A stretch of DNA of 64,000 bases from Fusobacterium varium. GTDB taxonomy: Bacteria; Fusobacteriota; Fusobacteriia; Fusobacteriales; Fusobacteriaceae. The DNA lies in contig JADYUE010000006.1 of NCBI GenBank assembly GCA_021531615.1, positions 1 through 64,000 of the forward strand, given 5' to 3'. The notes under the pieces were generated by a model that was not told where the DNA came from, did no database searches, and saw only the letters and a program-made list of their open reading frames with translations. Shown here one piece after another: positions 27,057-36,166 of this stretch. Every line of letters begins with the position of its first letter. Position 1 is the first letter of the stretch. The position numbers were made by a program, and so were the translations under genes.

Positions 27057-27072
27057 CTTTATTAGGAAAAAT

Positions 27073-27948
27073 TTATCTTTTTAAAAATTTTAATTTTGTT
27101 TCTTGAAACACAATTGCTATAAAAATTAATAAACATCCTATTATCATCTGCTTTGTCATTCTCTCATCTAAATAATAAACTGCAAAAATTGATCCAAAAG
27201 CTGATTGCAAAGTTAAAATTAATGCTGTACTTGTAGAGGAAATATATCTTTGAACAATATTCTGTATAGCAAATGGAATTATTGTACTTATGATTACTAA
27301 ATACCCTAAAGTCCATTTTATTTCTGGTAGTACTGTAAAATTATATCCCTCTTTTACTCCAGTTAAAATTATAAATAAAACTGCTGTTGTTATAAATTGA
27401 ATAATTGTAAGAAGTATAGGATCTGAATCTCCACTGTATTTTTCAATAGCTATCATATGAGCTGCAAAGAAAAAAGAACAACAACCTGCTACAAGATCCC
27501 AAAGATTAAATACTGCTCCCTTTTCCATTGTTAAAAAAGCTAATCCGATAGTTGCTAAAATAGCTCCTACTATTGCATATCTATCTAACTTTGTTTTATT
27601 AATAATCCAAGATAAAAAAGGAACTATCAATACATATGCCCCTACTATAAAGGAGAATTTTGAAGCTGTTGTAAATCTTATACTTACTATTAAGAAATAA
27701 AAAGCTAAAAACATAAATATTCCTATTATTATTCCCCTTTTCAAATCTACACCTTTTATTGTTTTAAATTTTTTTAAATACATCAAACTTAAAATAAGTG
27801 CTGAAAACCCAAATCTAAACATCATAAGGGAAAAAGGTTGAATAATGCTTAATGTATCTTTTATCACTGCATAAGTTGTCCCCCAAACTAATGCTACCAC
27901 TGCTAATACTATAGAAGCTATAACCTCTATTTTTCTATTTCTCTCCAT
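27073..27948 (-). CDS. EamA/DMT-family transporter
   Basis: A 291-residue inner-membrane protein with ten predicted helices in two EamA repeats (about 10-140 and 150-288). Motifs include LVWGTTYAVIKD in helix 1, RFGFSALILSLMYLKK, and QSAFGSIFAVYYLDERMT in the last repeat. Family members export metabolites or amino acids; the substrate is unknown. It follows the GNAT gene by 9 bp, so they are probably co-transcribed. Confidence 0.87.
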   Translation of the reverse strand: MERNRKIEVIASIVLAVVALVWGTTYAVIKDTLSIIQPFSLMMFRFGFSALILSLMYLKKFKTIKGVDLKRGIIIGIFMFLAFYFLIVSIRFTTASKFSFIVGAYVLIVPFLSWIINKTKLDRYAIVGAILATIGLAFLTMEKGAVFNLWDLVAGCCSFFFAAHMIAIEKYSGDSDPILLTIIQFITTAVLFIILTGVKEGYNFTVLPEIKWTLGYLVIISTIIPFAIQNIVQRYISSTSTALILTLQSAFGSIFAVYYLDERMTKQMIIGCLLIFIAIVFQETKLKFLKR

Positions 27949-27957
27949 ATCTACACC

Positions 27958-28389
27958 CTATTTTTCTAACCCTTTTATATAAAGAAGAAATCCTGTTTCA
28001 TCACAATTAAATTTTTCCTTTTTAAACATAGCTGATGATGATAGATTTTCTCTCTTTACAAGTCCTGTTATTGTATCTATACCATTTTCTTTGGCTATAT
28101 CTTGAGCAAATTTTAATAGCTCCTGCCCTATCCCTTTATTTTGCCACTCTTTTCTCACAGCTATTAAATCTACCCAAACCCCATCATAATGCAGATTTGC
28201 CACAAATAATAGCCCTAGATAGCCTATTGGAATATCTCTTTTATACTTTACATATAATTCATACTGTCTGTTTTTTTCTAACCGTTTACAAAGAGTCTCT
28301 ACATCACAATCAATATCTTTAAAAGATTCATTGTCAATAATCATAACATCTTCTAACATTTCAATTGTTCCATCAAATTTTTTTATCAT
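27958..28389 (-). CDS. GNAT-family N-acetyltransferase
   Basis: A 143-residue GNAT protein. The acetyl-CoA-binding loop is KEWQNKGIGQELL, preceded by WVDLIAVRK. The ATG at 28389 was chosen because AAGGGGTGA lies just upstream; an upstream in-frame start has none. Substrate unknown. Co-oriented with the EamA transporter 9 bp downstream, which suggests a shared acetylate-and-export role, but this is only inference. Confidence 0.78.
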   Translation of the reverse strand: MIKKFDGTIEMLEDVMIIDNESFKDIDCDVETLCKRLEKNRQYELYVKYKRDIPIGYLGLLFVANLHYDGVWVDLIAVRKEWQNKGIGQELLKFAQDIAKENGIDTITGLVKRENLSSSAMFKKEKFNCDETGFLLYIKGLEK

Positions 28390-28440
28390 TTTATCACCCC
28401 TTAGCCTCAGTATAGAATATTTTCTTATATTTAGCAATAA

Positions 28441-28484
28441 TAAAAAAAACTCCTCTACCTCATTAAACTAAGATAGAAGAGTTA
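28441..28484 (-). terminator. Terminator after the NhaC-family gene
   Basis: AACTC...CTA pairs with TAG..GAGTT around a loop (about 28449-28484); on the minus strand it is followed by an eight-T run. Confidence 0.75.
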
Positions 28485-28503
28485 TTTTTAATCATCTATT
28501 TGC

Positions 28504-30096
28504 CTAATTATTTTTACTTCTCATTTTAAAGAAGAACAGTACAGCAAATACCATAATTATTCCAGCTGGAAGTGCTAATAGTAAACTTCTTGTATATCCT
28601 ACTATTATGTAAGATATAAATGAAATCCCTGCTACTGTTAAAGCATAAGGCAACTGAGTATAAACATGGTTTACATGGTTACTTTGTGCCCCTGCTGATG
28701 CCATAATTGTTGTATCAGAGATAGGTGAGCAGTGATCTCCACAAACAGCTCCTGCCATACATGCTGAAATAGCTATAATCATCATTTGAGGATCACTTTC
28801 AAATACTGCAACAACAATAGGAATTAAGATTCCAAATGTTCCCCATGATGTTCCAGTTGCAAATGCAAGTCCACAACCTACAACAAATATAATAGCTGGT
28901 AACATATTCATCAATCCTGCTGCTGAAGTTTGCATCATTCCTGCTACATATGGAGCTGCTCCTAAGCTATCTGTCATAGCTTTTAGTGTCCATGCAAATG
29001 TTAGTATCATAATAGCTGGTACCATTGCTTTAAATCCTTCTGGAATACAGTTCATACAAGTTGTGAATGAAAGAACTTTTCTTACTGAATAAAAAGCTAT
29101 TGTTATTATTAAAGCAACTATACTTCCTAAAGCTAACCCTACAGAAGCATCACTATTAGAGAAAGCTTCTACAAAGCTAGATCCACTGAAGAATCCACCA
29201 CTATATATCATTCCAGTTACACAACAGATAATTAATAATATAACTGGAACAACTAAATCATATACTGTTCCATTTAAATTTCCCTCAGCATCTTTTGTAA
29301 CAAATGAACGATCTGCTGTTGTAAATAGATCCCCATTTGCTGCATTGGCTTCATGTTTTTTCATTGGACCATAATCTACTCCTAATATAACTAAAAGAAC
29401 TAACATTGTTATAGTTAAAAGTGCATAGAAGTTATATGGAATTGCATTGATAAACACTGAAAAACCATCTTCTCCTGGAACAAATCCTGTTACTGCTGCT
29501 GCCCAAGATGAAATTGGAGCAATGATACATACTGGTGCTGCTGTTGAGTCAATTATATAAGCAAGTTTTGCACGAGATACATTGTGTTTATCTGTTACAG
29601 GACGCATTACACTTCCTACTGTTAAACAGTTAAAATAGTCATCTACAAATATTAATACTCCTAATAGGATTGTAGCTAATTGTGCCCCTACACGTGATTT
29701 TATTCTTTTACTTGCCCATTGTCCAAATGCCCTTGATCCTCCAGCTGCATTCATAAGACAAACCATTCCACCAAGAATAACTAAAAATATCAATATCCCA
29801 ACATTGTATGAGTCTGCTAAAACTTTTACTAATCCATCTTGTAAAATATGTGTCATAGTAGTTTCAAATTGAAATCCTGAATAGAAAAGCCCTCCAACTA
29901 CTATCCCTATAAATAGAGAACTATACACCTCTTTTGTAATCAATGCCAATACAATAGCAACTATTGGTGGTACTAACGACCAGAAAGTTGAATATAATGC
30001 TGGTTGATATGCTGCCTCTTCAGCAAATAACCCAGTTGAAAACATGAGGAATAATCCCCCTACCATTGATGTTGCTCTTAAAAATCTGTTTCTCAT
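28504..30096 (-). CDS. NhaC-family transporter, probably a lysine transporter (LysW-like)
   Basis: A 530-residue inner-membrane protein with about 11-12 helices. A signal-like N-terminal segment (FLRATSMVGGLFLMFSTGLFA) comes first. NhaC-superfamily motifs are present: LGGMVCLMNAAGGSRAFG, VDDYFNCLTVGSVMRPVTD and GDHCSPISDTTIMASAG. The family exchanges Na+ and H+ or organic ions. A lysine riboswitch upstream strongly suggests lysine uptake, as proposed for riboswitch-linked NhaC relatives. The start at 30096 was chosen because GGGGGC lies 8 bp upstream; longer frames would begin inside the riboswitch terminator. Confidence 0.88.
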   Translation of the reverse strand: MRNRFLRATSMVGGLFLMFSTGLFAEEAAYQPALYSTFWSLVPPIVAIVLALITKEVYSSLFIGIVVGGLFYSGFQFETTMTHILQDGLVKVLADSYNVGILIFLVILGGMVCLMNAAGGSRAFGQWASKRIKSRVGAQLATILLGVLIFVDDYFNCLTVGSVMRPVTDKHNVSRAKLAYIIDSTAAPVCIIAPISSWAAAVTGFVPGEDGFSVFINAIPYNFYALLTITMLVLLVILGVDYGPMKKHEANAANGDLFTTADRSFVTKDAEGNLNGTVYDLVVPVILLIICCVTGMIYSGGFFSGSSFVEAFSNSDASVGLALGSIVALIITIAFYSVRKVLSFTTCMNCIPEGFKAMVPAIMILTFAWTLKAMTDSLGAAPYVAGMMQTSAAGLMNMLPAIIFVVGCGLAFATGTSWGTFGILIPIVVAVFESDPQMMIIAISACMAGAVCGDHCSPISDTTIMASAGAQSNHVNHVYTQLPYALTVAGISFISYIIVGYTRSLLLALPAGIIMVFAVLFFFKMRSKNN

Positions 30097-30136
30097 AAAA
30101 AATGCCCCCATTTTGTAAAATATTCTAGTAGTACAA

Positions 30137-30187
30137 ATAAAAAAGCCACGAATTAATTCTTGAAGATACACAAAAATTAACTCATGG
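30137..30187 (-). terminator. Lysine-riboswitch expression platform (terminator)
   Basis: On the minus strand CCATGAGTTAATT (30175-30187) pairs with AATTAATTCGTGG (30146-30158), 13 bp with two G-U pairs, followed by CTTTTTT. The hairpin at about 30188-30225 overlaps its 5' arm and is the likely competing structure. Confidence 0.8.
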
Positions 30188-30230
30188 TAATTATATTTTC
30201 ACAAGATAGAAAAATATTATAATTTACTAT

Positions 30231-30390
30231 GATAGCTCTCCACAGATTGTGACAGTCCAATACATATTATATATTGTCCCAGAATATTTACAGTTGTGTC
30301 TGTAAAAACCCTTCGGCAACCTCTCCTTTCTTTGAAAACGATACACAAATCTTGTTTTCAAATACTCTTAGATTATGCAACCTCTATCTT
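30231..30390 (-). ncRNA. Lysine riboswitch (L-box)
   Basis: On the minus strand P1 pairs AAGATAG (from 30390) with CTATC (30231-30235 region). Conserved core segments occur in order: GATAGAGGTTGC, AAGAGTA, GGAGAGGTTGCCGAAGG, CTGGGAC, TTGGACTGTCA and TGTGGAGAGCTATC. This matches the lysine class. Lysine should favour termination upstream of the NhaC-family gene. The 461-bp gap between that gene and pgk is explained by this leader, its promoter and the pgk terminator. Confidence 0.93.
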
Positions 30391-30417
30391 CGTACACTAC
30401 TATTTAATTGATGTCTT

Positions 30418-30446
30418 ATTATATTACTTGTCAGTTATCTTGTCAA
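30418..30446 (-). promoter_or_regulatory. Consensus promoter of the lysine-riboswitch transcript
   Basis: Minus-strand TTGACA (30441-30446), 17-bp spacer, TATAAT (30418-30423). Both hexamers are perfect. Confidence 0.9.
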
Positions 30447-30496
30447 CTGTTTTATGAAAATTTTTTTCATTTTTTTCACTATATAAAAACTTTATT

Positions 30497-30534
30497 ATTA
30501 AAAACAGCCTGATATTTATCAGGCTGTTTTCATA
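30497..30534 (-). terminator. Terminator of pgk
   Basis: AAAACAGCCTGAT (30501-30513) pairs with ATCAGGCTGTTTT (30518-30530), 27 bp after the pgk stop. Confidence 0.87.
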
Positions 30535-30557
30535 TATTAAGTGTGATTGTTGGTTAA

Positions 30558-31757
30558 TTATTTATCAGAAATAGATTCTACTCCTGGAAGTTTTTTACCT
30601 TCTAGGTATTCTAGAGATGCTCCTCCACCAGTAGAGATGTGAGTGAATTTATCTGCATATCCTAAGCTTATAGCTGCAGCTGCAGAGTCTCCTCCTCCGA
30701 TTATAGTTGTTGCATTTTGAAGATTTGCAATAGCTTCACATACTCCGATAGTTCCTTTAGCGTAGTTAGGCATTTCAAATACTCCCATAGGTCCATTCCA
30801 TACTACAGTTTTTGCTCCGTTGATTTCTTTTGCAAATAGTTCAACAGTTCCAGCTCCAACGTCTAGTCCCATTTCGTCAGCAGGAATTTCATCTACTGAT
30901 ACAGTTTTGTGTGGTGCATCGTTGTTAAATTCTTTTGCTACAACAGCATCTATTGGAAGAACTAATTTTCCATTAGCTTTTGCTAATAGATCCTTAGCTA
31001 AATCAATTTTATCTTCTTCAACTAATGAAGTTCCTGTATTTTTTCCTAAAGCTCTAAGGAAAGTGAACATCATAGCTCCTCCAACTAGAACTTTATCAGC
31101 TTTTACTAATAGGTTTTCTATAACTCCTATTTTATCAGAAACTTTTGCTCCTCCTAAGATTGCTACTAGAGGTCTTTCTGGAGAGTCAACTGCTCCTCCG
31201 ATGAATTTAATTTCTTTTTCCATTAGGAATCCTGCCGCAGTTTTTCCTTCTCCGATGTTAGCTGCGATTCCAACGTTTGAAGCGTGAGCTCTATGAGCTG
31301 TTCCAAATGCATCATTAACAAATAGATCTCCTAAAGATGCCCAGTATTTTCCTAATTCAGGATCATTTTTAGATTCTTTTTTACCATCTAGATCTTCGAA
31401 TCTTGTGTTTTCGAACATCATGATTTCTCCATCTTTAAGTTCTGCTACTGCAGCTTCTAATTCTGCTCCTCTTGTAGCTGGAACAAATTTAACTGTTTGT
31501 CCTAGGTGCTCTGCTAATCTTTCAGCAACAACTTTTAAAGATTTTTTAGCTAAATCTTCTTCAGTTTTAACTTTTCCTAAGTGAGAGAAAGCTATTACTC
31601 TTCCTCCGTTTTCTAATACATATTTTATAGTTGGTAATGCTGCAACTATTCTATTTTCATCAGTGATTTTTCCATCTTTCATAGGTACGTTAAAGTCAAC
31701 TCTCATTAGAACTTTTTTTCCTTTAACGTCTAAATCTGTAACTATTTTTTTAGCCAT
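30558..31757 (-). CDS. pgk: Phosphoglycerate kinase
   Basis: Glycolytic enzyme transferring phosphate from 1,3-bisphosphoglycerate to ADP. At 399 residues it is full length. The N-domain signature is [19 protein letters not shown], and the nucleotide site shows [12 protein letters not shown] and GGGDSAAA near the C-terminus ([12 protein letters not shown]). GGAGGA lies upstream of the ATG. It follows gapA but a terminator lies between them, so expression relative to gapA may be reduced. Codon use looks strongly biased, as expected for a highly expressed gene. Confidence 0.98.
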   Translation of the reverse strand: MAKKIVTDLDVKGKKVLMRVDFNVPMKDGKITDENRIVAALPTIKYVLENGGRVIAFSHLGKVKTEEDLAKKSLKVVAERLAEHLGQTVKFVPATRGAELEAAVAELKDGEIMMFENTRFEDLDGKKESKNDPELGKYWASLGDLFVNDAFGTAHRAHASNVGIAANIGEGKTAAGFLMEKEIKFIGGAVDSPERPLVAILGGAKVSDKIGVIENLLVKADKVLVGGAMMFTFLRALGKNTGTSLVEEDKIDLAKDLLAKANGKLVLPIDAVVAKEFNNDAPHKTVSVDEIPADEMGLDVGAGTVELFAKEINGAKTVVWNGPMGVFEMPNYAKGTIGVCEAIANLQNATTIIGGGDSAAAAISLGYADKFTHISTGGGASLEYLEGKKLPGVESISDK

Positions 31758-31781
31758 TTATTTCAATCCTCCAATTGTCAT

Positions 31782-31818
31782 TTTTAAAAATAGCGGAACT
31801 TAACAAGCTCCGCTATTC
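31782..31818 (-). terminator. Terminator between gapA and pgk
   Basis: AAATAGCGGA (31788-31797) pairs with TCCGCTATT (31809-31817); a five-T run follows on the minus strand. It lies 35-70 bp after the gapA stop. Confidence 0.8.
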
Positions 31819-31852
31819 ATTTTCTATTTAGTTATTCTCAATATTCTAGTAA

Positions 31853-32860
31853 TTATTTAGATAATTCTACGAATTTTTTAAGAGTTCTGATTAATTGAGA
31901 AGTGTAAGACATTTCGTTGTCATACCAAGCAACAGTTTTAACTAGTTGTTTGTCTCCTACTGTCATAACTTTAGTTTGAGTAGCATCAAATAGTGATCCA
32001 TAGTTGATTCCGATGATATCGCTTGATACTAATGGTTCTTCAGTGTATCCGAAAGATTCAGTTGCAGCAGCTTTCATAGCAGCGTTAACTTCTTCTACAG
32101 TTACTGGTTTTTCAAGAACTGTTACTAATTCAGTGATTGATCCAGTGATTACTGGTACTCTTTGAGCAGCTCCATCTAATTTTCCTTTTAATTCAGGGAT
32201 AACAAGTCCGATTGCTTTTGCAGCTCCAGTTGTGTTAGGAACGATGTTTGCAGCAGCAGCTCTAGCTCTTCTGAAATCTCCTTTTCTGTGTGGACCATCT
32301 AGTGTGTTTTGGTCATTTGTATATGCGTGGATAGTAGTCATTAATCCTTCTACGATTCCAAAGTTATCTTGTAATGCTTTAGCCATAGGTGCTAAACAGT
32401 TAGTTGTACAAGAAGCTCCTGAAATAACTGTTTCAGTTCCATCTAGGATGTTGTCGTTTACATTGTAAACTATTGTTTTAAGATCTCCAGTTGCTGGTGC
32501 AGAAATAACAACTTTTTTAGCTCCTGCTTCAATGTGAGCTTCTGCTTTTTCTTTTTTAGTGAAGAATCCAGTACATTCTAGAACTACGTCTACTCCTAGA
32601 TCTCCCCATGGTAAGTTTTTAGGATCAGCTTGTGCGAAAGTTTTGATTGTGTGTCCGTTTACTACGAAAGCATCTTCTTGAACTTCGATAGTTCCATCGA
32701 ATCTTCCTTGAGCTGAGTCATATTTAAATAGGTGAGCTAGCATGTGTGCATCTGTTAAGTCGTTGATTGCTACTACATCAAACTCTGGGTTTCCTACCAT
32801 TAATCTTAATGCTAATCTTCCAATTCTTCCAAATCCGTTAATTGCTACTTTAACTGCCAT
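31853..32860 (-). CDS. gapA: Glyceraldehyde-3-phosphate dehydrogenase
   Basis: NAD-dependent glycolytic dehydrogenase, 335 residues. The Rossmann motif is INGFGRIGR, the catalytic Cys151 is in [17 protein letters not shown], and the C-terminal signature is [23 protein letters not shown] precedes the ATG. It has its own strong promoter and leads into pgk through a terminator. Its forward-strand base composition (many GTT/GAA-type preferred codons) fits a highly expressed gene. Confidence 0.98.
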   Translation of the reverse strand: MAVKVAINGFGRIGRLALRLMVGNPEFDVVAINDLTDAHMLAHLFKYDSAQGRFDGTIEVQEDAFVVNGHTIKTFAQADPKNLPWGDLGVDVVLECTGFFTKKEKAEAHIEAGAKKVVISAPATGDLKTIVYNVNDNILDGTETVISGASCTTNCLAPMAKALQDNFGIVEGLMTTIHAYTNDQNTLDGPHRKGDFRRARAAAANIVPNTTGAAKAIGLVIPELKGKLDGAAQRVPVITGSITELVTVLEKPVTVEEVNAAMKAAATESFGYTEEPLVSSDIIGINYGSLFDATQTKVMTVGDKQLVKTVAWYDNEMSYTSQLIRTLKKFVELSK

Positions 32861-32940
32861 TTGTTTCCCTCCTGAATTTTAATTTATTTTAATTTTTATT
32901 TTATACTGTAATCTGTGTTATGTTTTATTTTATATATACA

Positions 32941-32969
32941 ACTATATAATAACTTTTCCTCTTTGTCAA
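32941..32969 (-). promoter_or_regulatory. Promoter of gapA
   Basis: Minus-strand TTGACA (32964-32969), 17-bp spacer, TATAGT (32941-32946), about 80 bp before the start. Confidence 0.8.
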
Positions 32970-33101
32970 TTAATATGGGTGAACTAATTTTAATCTTTTT
33001 ACGTTCATTTTTTTAGCTTGCTAACATTTTTAAAAACTTTAGTTACTCTTATATTTTTTACTTCTCAACTTCTAATAAAAATATTCTTTTTAATATTCAA
33101 C

Positions 33102-33974
33102 TTATCTTTTCTCTAATAATTCTTTCATATCTTCTGGTAAGTCAATTTCCACAGTTATCATTTTTCCTGTTTCAACATCTGTAAACTCTGTTTTATATGA
33201 ATGTAACATCTGTCTTTTAGCTCTCTTATCCTCTCCACCATAAAGTTCATCTCCCAATAGTGGATATCCTTCCAGTGCCATATGTGCTCTTATTTGGTGA
33301 GTTCTTCCTGTCAAAAGTTCAGCCTCAATTAAAGTTAGATTTTCCTCTTCAAATCTCTTTACAACTTTTATTTTAGTCTGTGCCTCTTGTCCCCCCTCTT
33401 CTACTGTGAGCTCTCTTCTTCTTAATTCATCTCCAACTTTTCCAATAGGTCTATCTATTAAAAATTCATCTTTTTCTACAATTCCTTTTACTATTGCTTT
33501 ATAAAACTTATTTACTGTTCCCTTTTCTTGTAAAAAAGATTGAGCATAAGAGTTTTTAGCTACAATTATAAGCCCAGATGTATTCATGTCCAATCTGTTA
33601 AAAAATCTTGGTACCATTATTTTTCCAGTTGTTTTTAAAAAATAATTTACAACTCCATTGGCAAGAGTTTTATCAACTTTCTTTTGAGTAGGATGAACAA
33701 TTATATATGGATCTTTATCTATCAAAAGCACATTTTTATCTTCATAAGCAACTTTGATAGGAATCTCCATAGGTTTTATCCCTGTTTCTTTATCCTTTTC
33801 TTTTATTAAAACTCTATTTAATTTTCTAACTTTCTTACTATTATTTTTTACTCTTTTTCCATTTAGATATATCTCTAAATTTCTTAATCCTCTTCCTGAA
33901 TATCCCTTTGTCTCCTTTAAATATGTTCCTATCTCATATCCATCATACTCAGGTTCTATTATAAATTTTTTCAT
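33102..33974 (-). CDS. RluA/RluD-family pseudouridine synthase
   Basis: A 290-residue RNA pseudouridine synthase. An S4-like N-terminal domain (about 10-60: YSGRGLRNLEIYLNGKRVKNN) precedes the catalytic domain. The catalytic aspartate is Asp129 in FFNRLDMNTSG; the family usually has HRLD, so His is replaced by Asn here. The C-terminal motif LLTGRTHQIRAHMALEGYPLLGD is intact. The exact RNA target (rRNA or tRNA) cannot be assigned. AAAGGAAG precedes the ATG. Confidence 0.88.
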   Translation of the reverse strand: MKKFIIEPEYDGYEIGTYLKETKGYSGRGLRNLEIYLNGKRVKNNSKKVRKLNRVLIKEKDKETGIKPMEIPIKVAYEDKNVLLIDKDPYIIVHPTQKKVDKTLANGVVNYFLKTTGKIMVPRFFNRLDMNTSGLIIVAKNSYAQSFLQEKGTVNKFYKAIVKGIVEKDEFLIDRPIGKVGDELRRRELTVEEGGQEAQTKIKVVKRFEEENLTLIEAELLTGRTHQIRAHMALEGYPLLGDELYGGEDKRAKRQMLHSYKTEFTDVETGKMITVEIDLPEDMKELLEKR

Positions 33975-34191
33975 AAACTTCCTTTCATTATTCTATGGTT
34001 TTATTTATATTTTACTATATTTGCTAAAAAAGATAAATAATATCTTTAACAACTCTTCCCAATTAAATTATTTCTGATTAATAAAATTTTTCTCTATAAA
34101 TTGAATATATCAATATAATTAATTTCTTAAATTTATAATTTGAATGTGGTTTCCCTTCAAAAACTAATAATCTTATTAAATTTTCATCTAT

Positions 34192-34207
34192 TATATTATA
34201 TAATATA
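34192..34207. promoter_or_regulatory. 16-bp perfect palindrome upstream of hemA
   Basis: TATATTATATAATATA is a perfect palindrome 55 bp before hemA, probably part of the promoter or an operator. The rest of the 288-bp gap is A/T-rich; no cobalamin-riboswitch core was found. Confidence 0.35.
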
Positions 34208-34262
34208 GTATAGGGGAAAATTTTTGATAGTTAGTTAAAATAAAATATTTAAGGAGAATAAG

Positions 34263-35264
34263 ATGGAATTAAATGATCTTGTAGTTTTTGGGATCTCTCA
34301 TCATGAATTAAATACCAATGAGAGAGAAGCTTTTATTCAACAGATGCCTGAAACTATAATACATGAACTATTTCAAGAGAAAAAATTAAATGGATATGTT
34401 AATCTTTCTACTTGTTTAAGAGTAGAATTTTATCTTGATATCAATGAAAATTTTTCTATGGATGAACTTTTAGATAAATTTTCTTTAAAAAAAGGTATTT
34501 TTATAAAACATGGGGAAGAGGCTGCAGATTATCTTTTTAAAGTTAGTTGTGGCTTTTTTTCTGTTATAAAGGGAGAAGATCAAATTTTAGCTCAAATAAA
34601 AAAAGCTCATGCCTTAGCTATGGAGCAAGAAACAACTTCAAAAATATTGAATATTGTTTTCAATAAAGCTATTGATTTAGGTAAAAAATTCAGAACTCAA
34701 AGTATGATATGTCACAATGCTTTATCATTAGAAGCTATCTCTCTTAAATTTATAAAAGAGTCTATTGGATTTTTAAATGATAAAAAGATATTAATTCTTG
34801 GAGTTGGAGATTTAGCTCAAGCTATTCTTTATCTTTTAGTAAAAGAGGGTGTAAAAGATATCACTATTACAAATAGAACTTATCATAAGGCTCTTGAAGT
34901 TCAAAGTGTCTTTGATGTAAATGTAATAAACTTTGAGAAAAAATATCTTGCTGCTGCTGAAAATGATGTAATAATCAGTGCTACTTCAGCACCTCATCTA
35001 GTATTAACTAAAGAGGAGTTACTTCCACTTTTAAACAGAGATAAAAAATATACTTTCCTTGATTTAGCTATGCCTAGAGATATTGATCCTGAACTTTCTT
35101 CAGAAGAAAATATAGATCTATTTAATCTTGATGATATTTGGAAAGTGTACAACAAAAATTTAAAAACTAGAGATGAACTTATGGAAAGTTATAGTTTTTT
35201 AATTGATAAACAGATGGTTAACTTAAAAAAATGGTTTCAATATTATGAAGAAAGGAAAATTTAA
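34263..35264 (+). CDS. hemA: Glutamyl-tRNA reductase
   Basis: First step of C5 tetrapyrrole synthesis: Glu-tRNA is reduced to glutamate-1-semialdehyde with NADPH. The catalytic Cys51 is in LSTCLRVEF. The GEDQIL motif and the NADPH domain (ILILGVGDLAQAIL) are clear. At 333 residues it is shorter than typical HemA (about 420), because it lacks most of the C-terminal dimerisation helix. Many anaerobes have such short forms. AGGAGAA precedes the ATG. First gene of a seven-gene operon. Confidence 0.95.
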   Translation: MELNDLVVFGISHHELNTNEREAFIQQMPETIIHELFQEKKLNGYVNLSTCLRVEFYLDINENFSMDELLDKFSLKKGIFIKHGEEAADYLFKVSCGFFSVIKGEDQILAQIKKAHALAMEQETTSKILNIVFNKAIDLGKKFRTQSMICHNALSLEAISLKFIKESIGFLNDKKILILGVGDLAQAILYLLVKEGVKDITITNRTYHKALEVQSVFDVNVINFEKKYLAAAENDVIISATSAPHLVLTKEELLPLLNRDKKYTFLDLAMPRDIDPELSSEENIDLFNLDDIWKVYNKNLKTRDELMESYSFLIDKQMVNLKKWFQYYEERKI

Positions 35265-35266
35265 TA

Positions 35267-36166
35267 ATGGCAAAAAAGATTGTAATTGGTAGTAGAGGAA
35301 GTATTTTGGCTATGGCTCAAAGTGAAATGATAAAAAAGAGATTAGAAGCTAACTTCCCTGAAATAGAATTTGAAATAAAAAAAATTGTTACAAGTGGAGA
35401 TACTGACTTAGTTAGTAACTGGAATAACAGTGATAAGTCTCTTAAAAGTTTCTTCACTAAAGAGATAGAAGTTGAACTTTTAAATGGAACTATTGATTTA
35501 GCAGTTCACTCTATGAAGGATATGCCTGCTGTTTCTCCTGCTGGATTAATTTGTGGAGCTGTTCCTGATAGAGAAGATAATAGAGATGTTTTAGTTTCTA
35601 AAAGTGGGAAAACTTTGATGGAACTTCCTGCTGGAGCTATTGTTGGAACAAGCTCTTTAAGAAGAACTATGAATCTTAAAAATTTAAGAGATGATCTTGT
35701 AATAAAACAACTTAGAGGAAATATTCACACTAGATTAAATAAACTGAAAAATGATGATTATGATGCTATTCTTCTTGCAGCTGCTGGTTTAAAAAGAGTA
35801 GGGTTAGAAAGTGAAATAACTGAATATCTTGATCCTAATAAATTTCTTCCTGCTCCTGCTCAAGGAGTTTTATATATTCAATGTAGAGAAAACGATGAAG
35901 AGATTAAAAATATTTTAAAATCTATTCACAATGAAGAAATTGCTAAAGTAGTTGCTATTGAAAGAGAATTTTCAAAAATCTTTGATGGTGGTTGTCACAC
36001 TCCTATGGGTTGCAACTGTGAATTAAATGGAGATTTAGTAACATTAAATGGTATCTTCTTTGATGGGGACAAAGGTTATTGTGACTCTATAACTGCAAAT
36101 ATCAATGAGGGAATTAAAATTGCTCAAAAACTAGCTGGAGAGATAAAGGAGAAAATAAATGGCTAA
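35267..36166 (+). CDS. hemC: Porphobilinogen deaminase
   Basis: Polymerises four porphobilinogen units to hydroxymethylbilane. It is 299 residues. The dipyrromethane cofactor Cys is in FDGGCHTPMGC near residue 243. The substrate-binding arginines are in GTSSLRRTMNLKNLR and QLRGNIHTRL. HSMKDMPA carries the catalytic Asp. It begins 2 bp after hemA and overlaps cobA-hemD by 8 bp. Confidence 0.96.
   Translation: MAKKIVIGSRGSILAMAQSEMIKKRLEANFPEIEFEIKKIVTSGDTDLVSNWNNSDKSLKSFFTKEIEVELLNGTIDLAVHSMKDMPAVSPAGLICGAVPDREDNRDVLVSKSGKTLMELPAGAIVGTSSLRRTMNLKNLRDDLVIKQLRGNIHTRLNKLKNDDYDAILLAAAGLKRVGLESEITEYLDPNKFLPAPAQGVLYIQCRENDEEIKNILKSIHNEEIAKVVAIEREFSKIFDGGCHTPMGCNCELNGDLVTLNGIFFDGDKGYCDSITANINEGIKIAQKLAGEIKEKING

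Noticed and set aside
32970-33101. Terminator after the RluA-family gene
   Set aside because: Short hairpins are present but none is followed by a T run on the minus strand.
33975-34262. Cobalamin riboswitch before hemA
   Set aside because: No B12-box-like conserved segments; only A/T-rich sequence and a palindrome.
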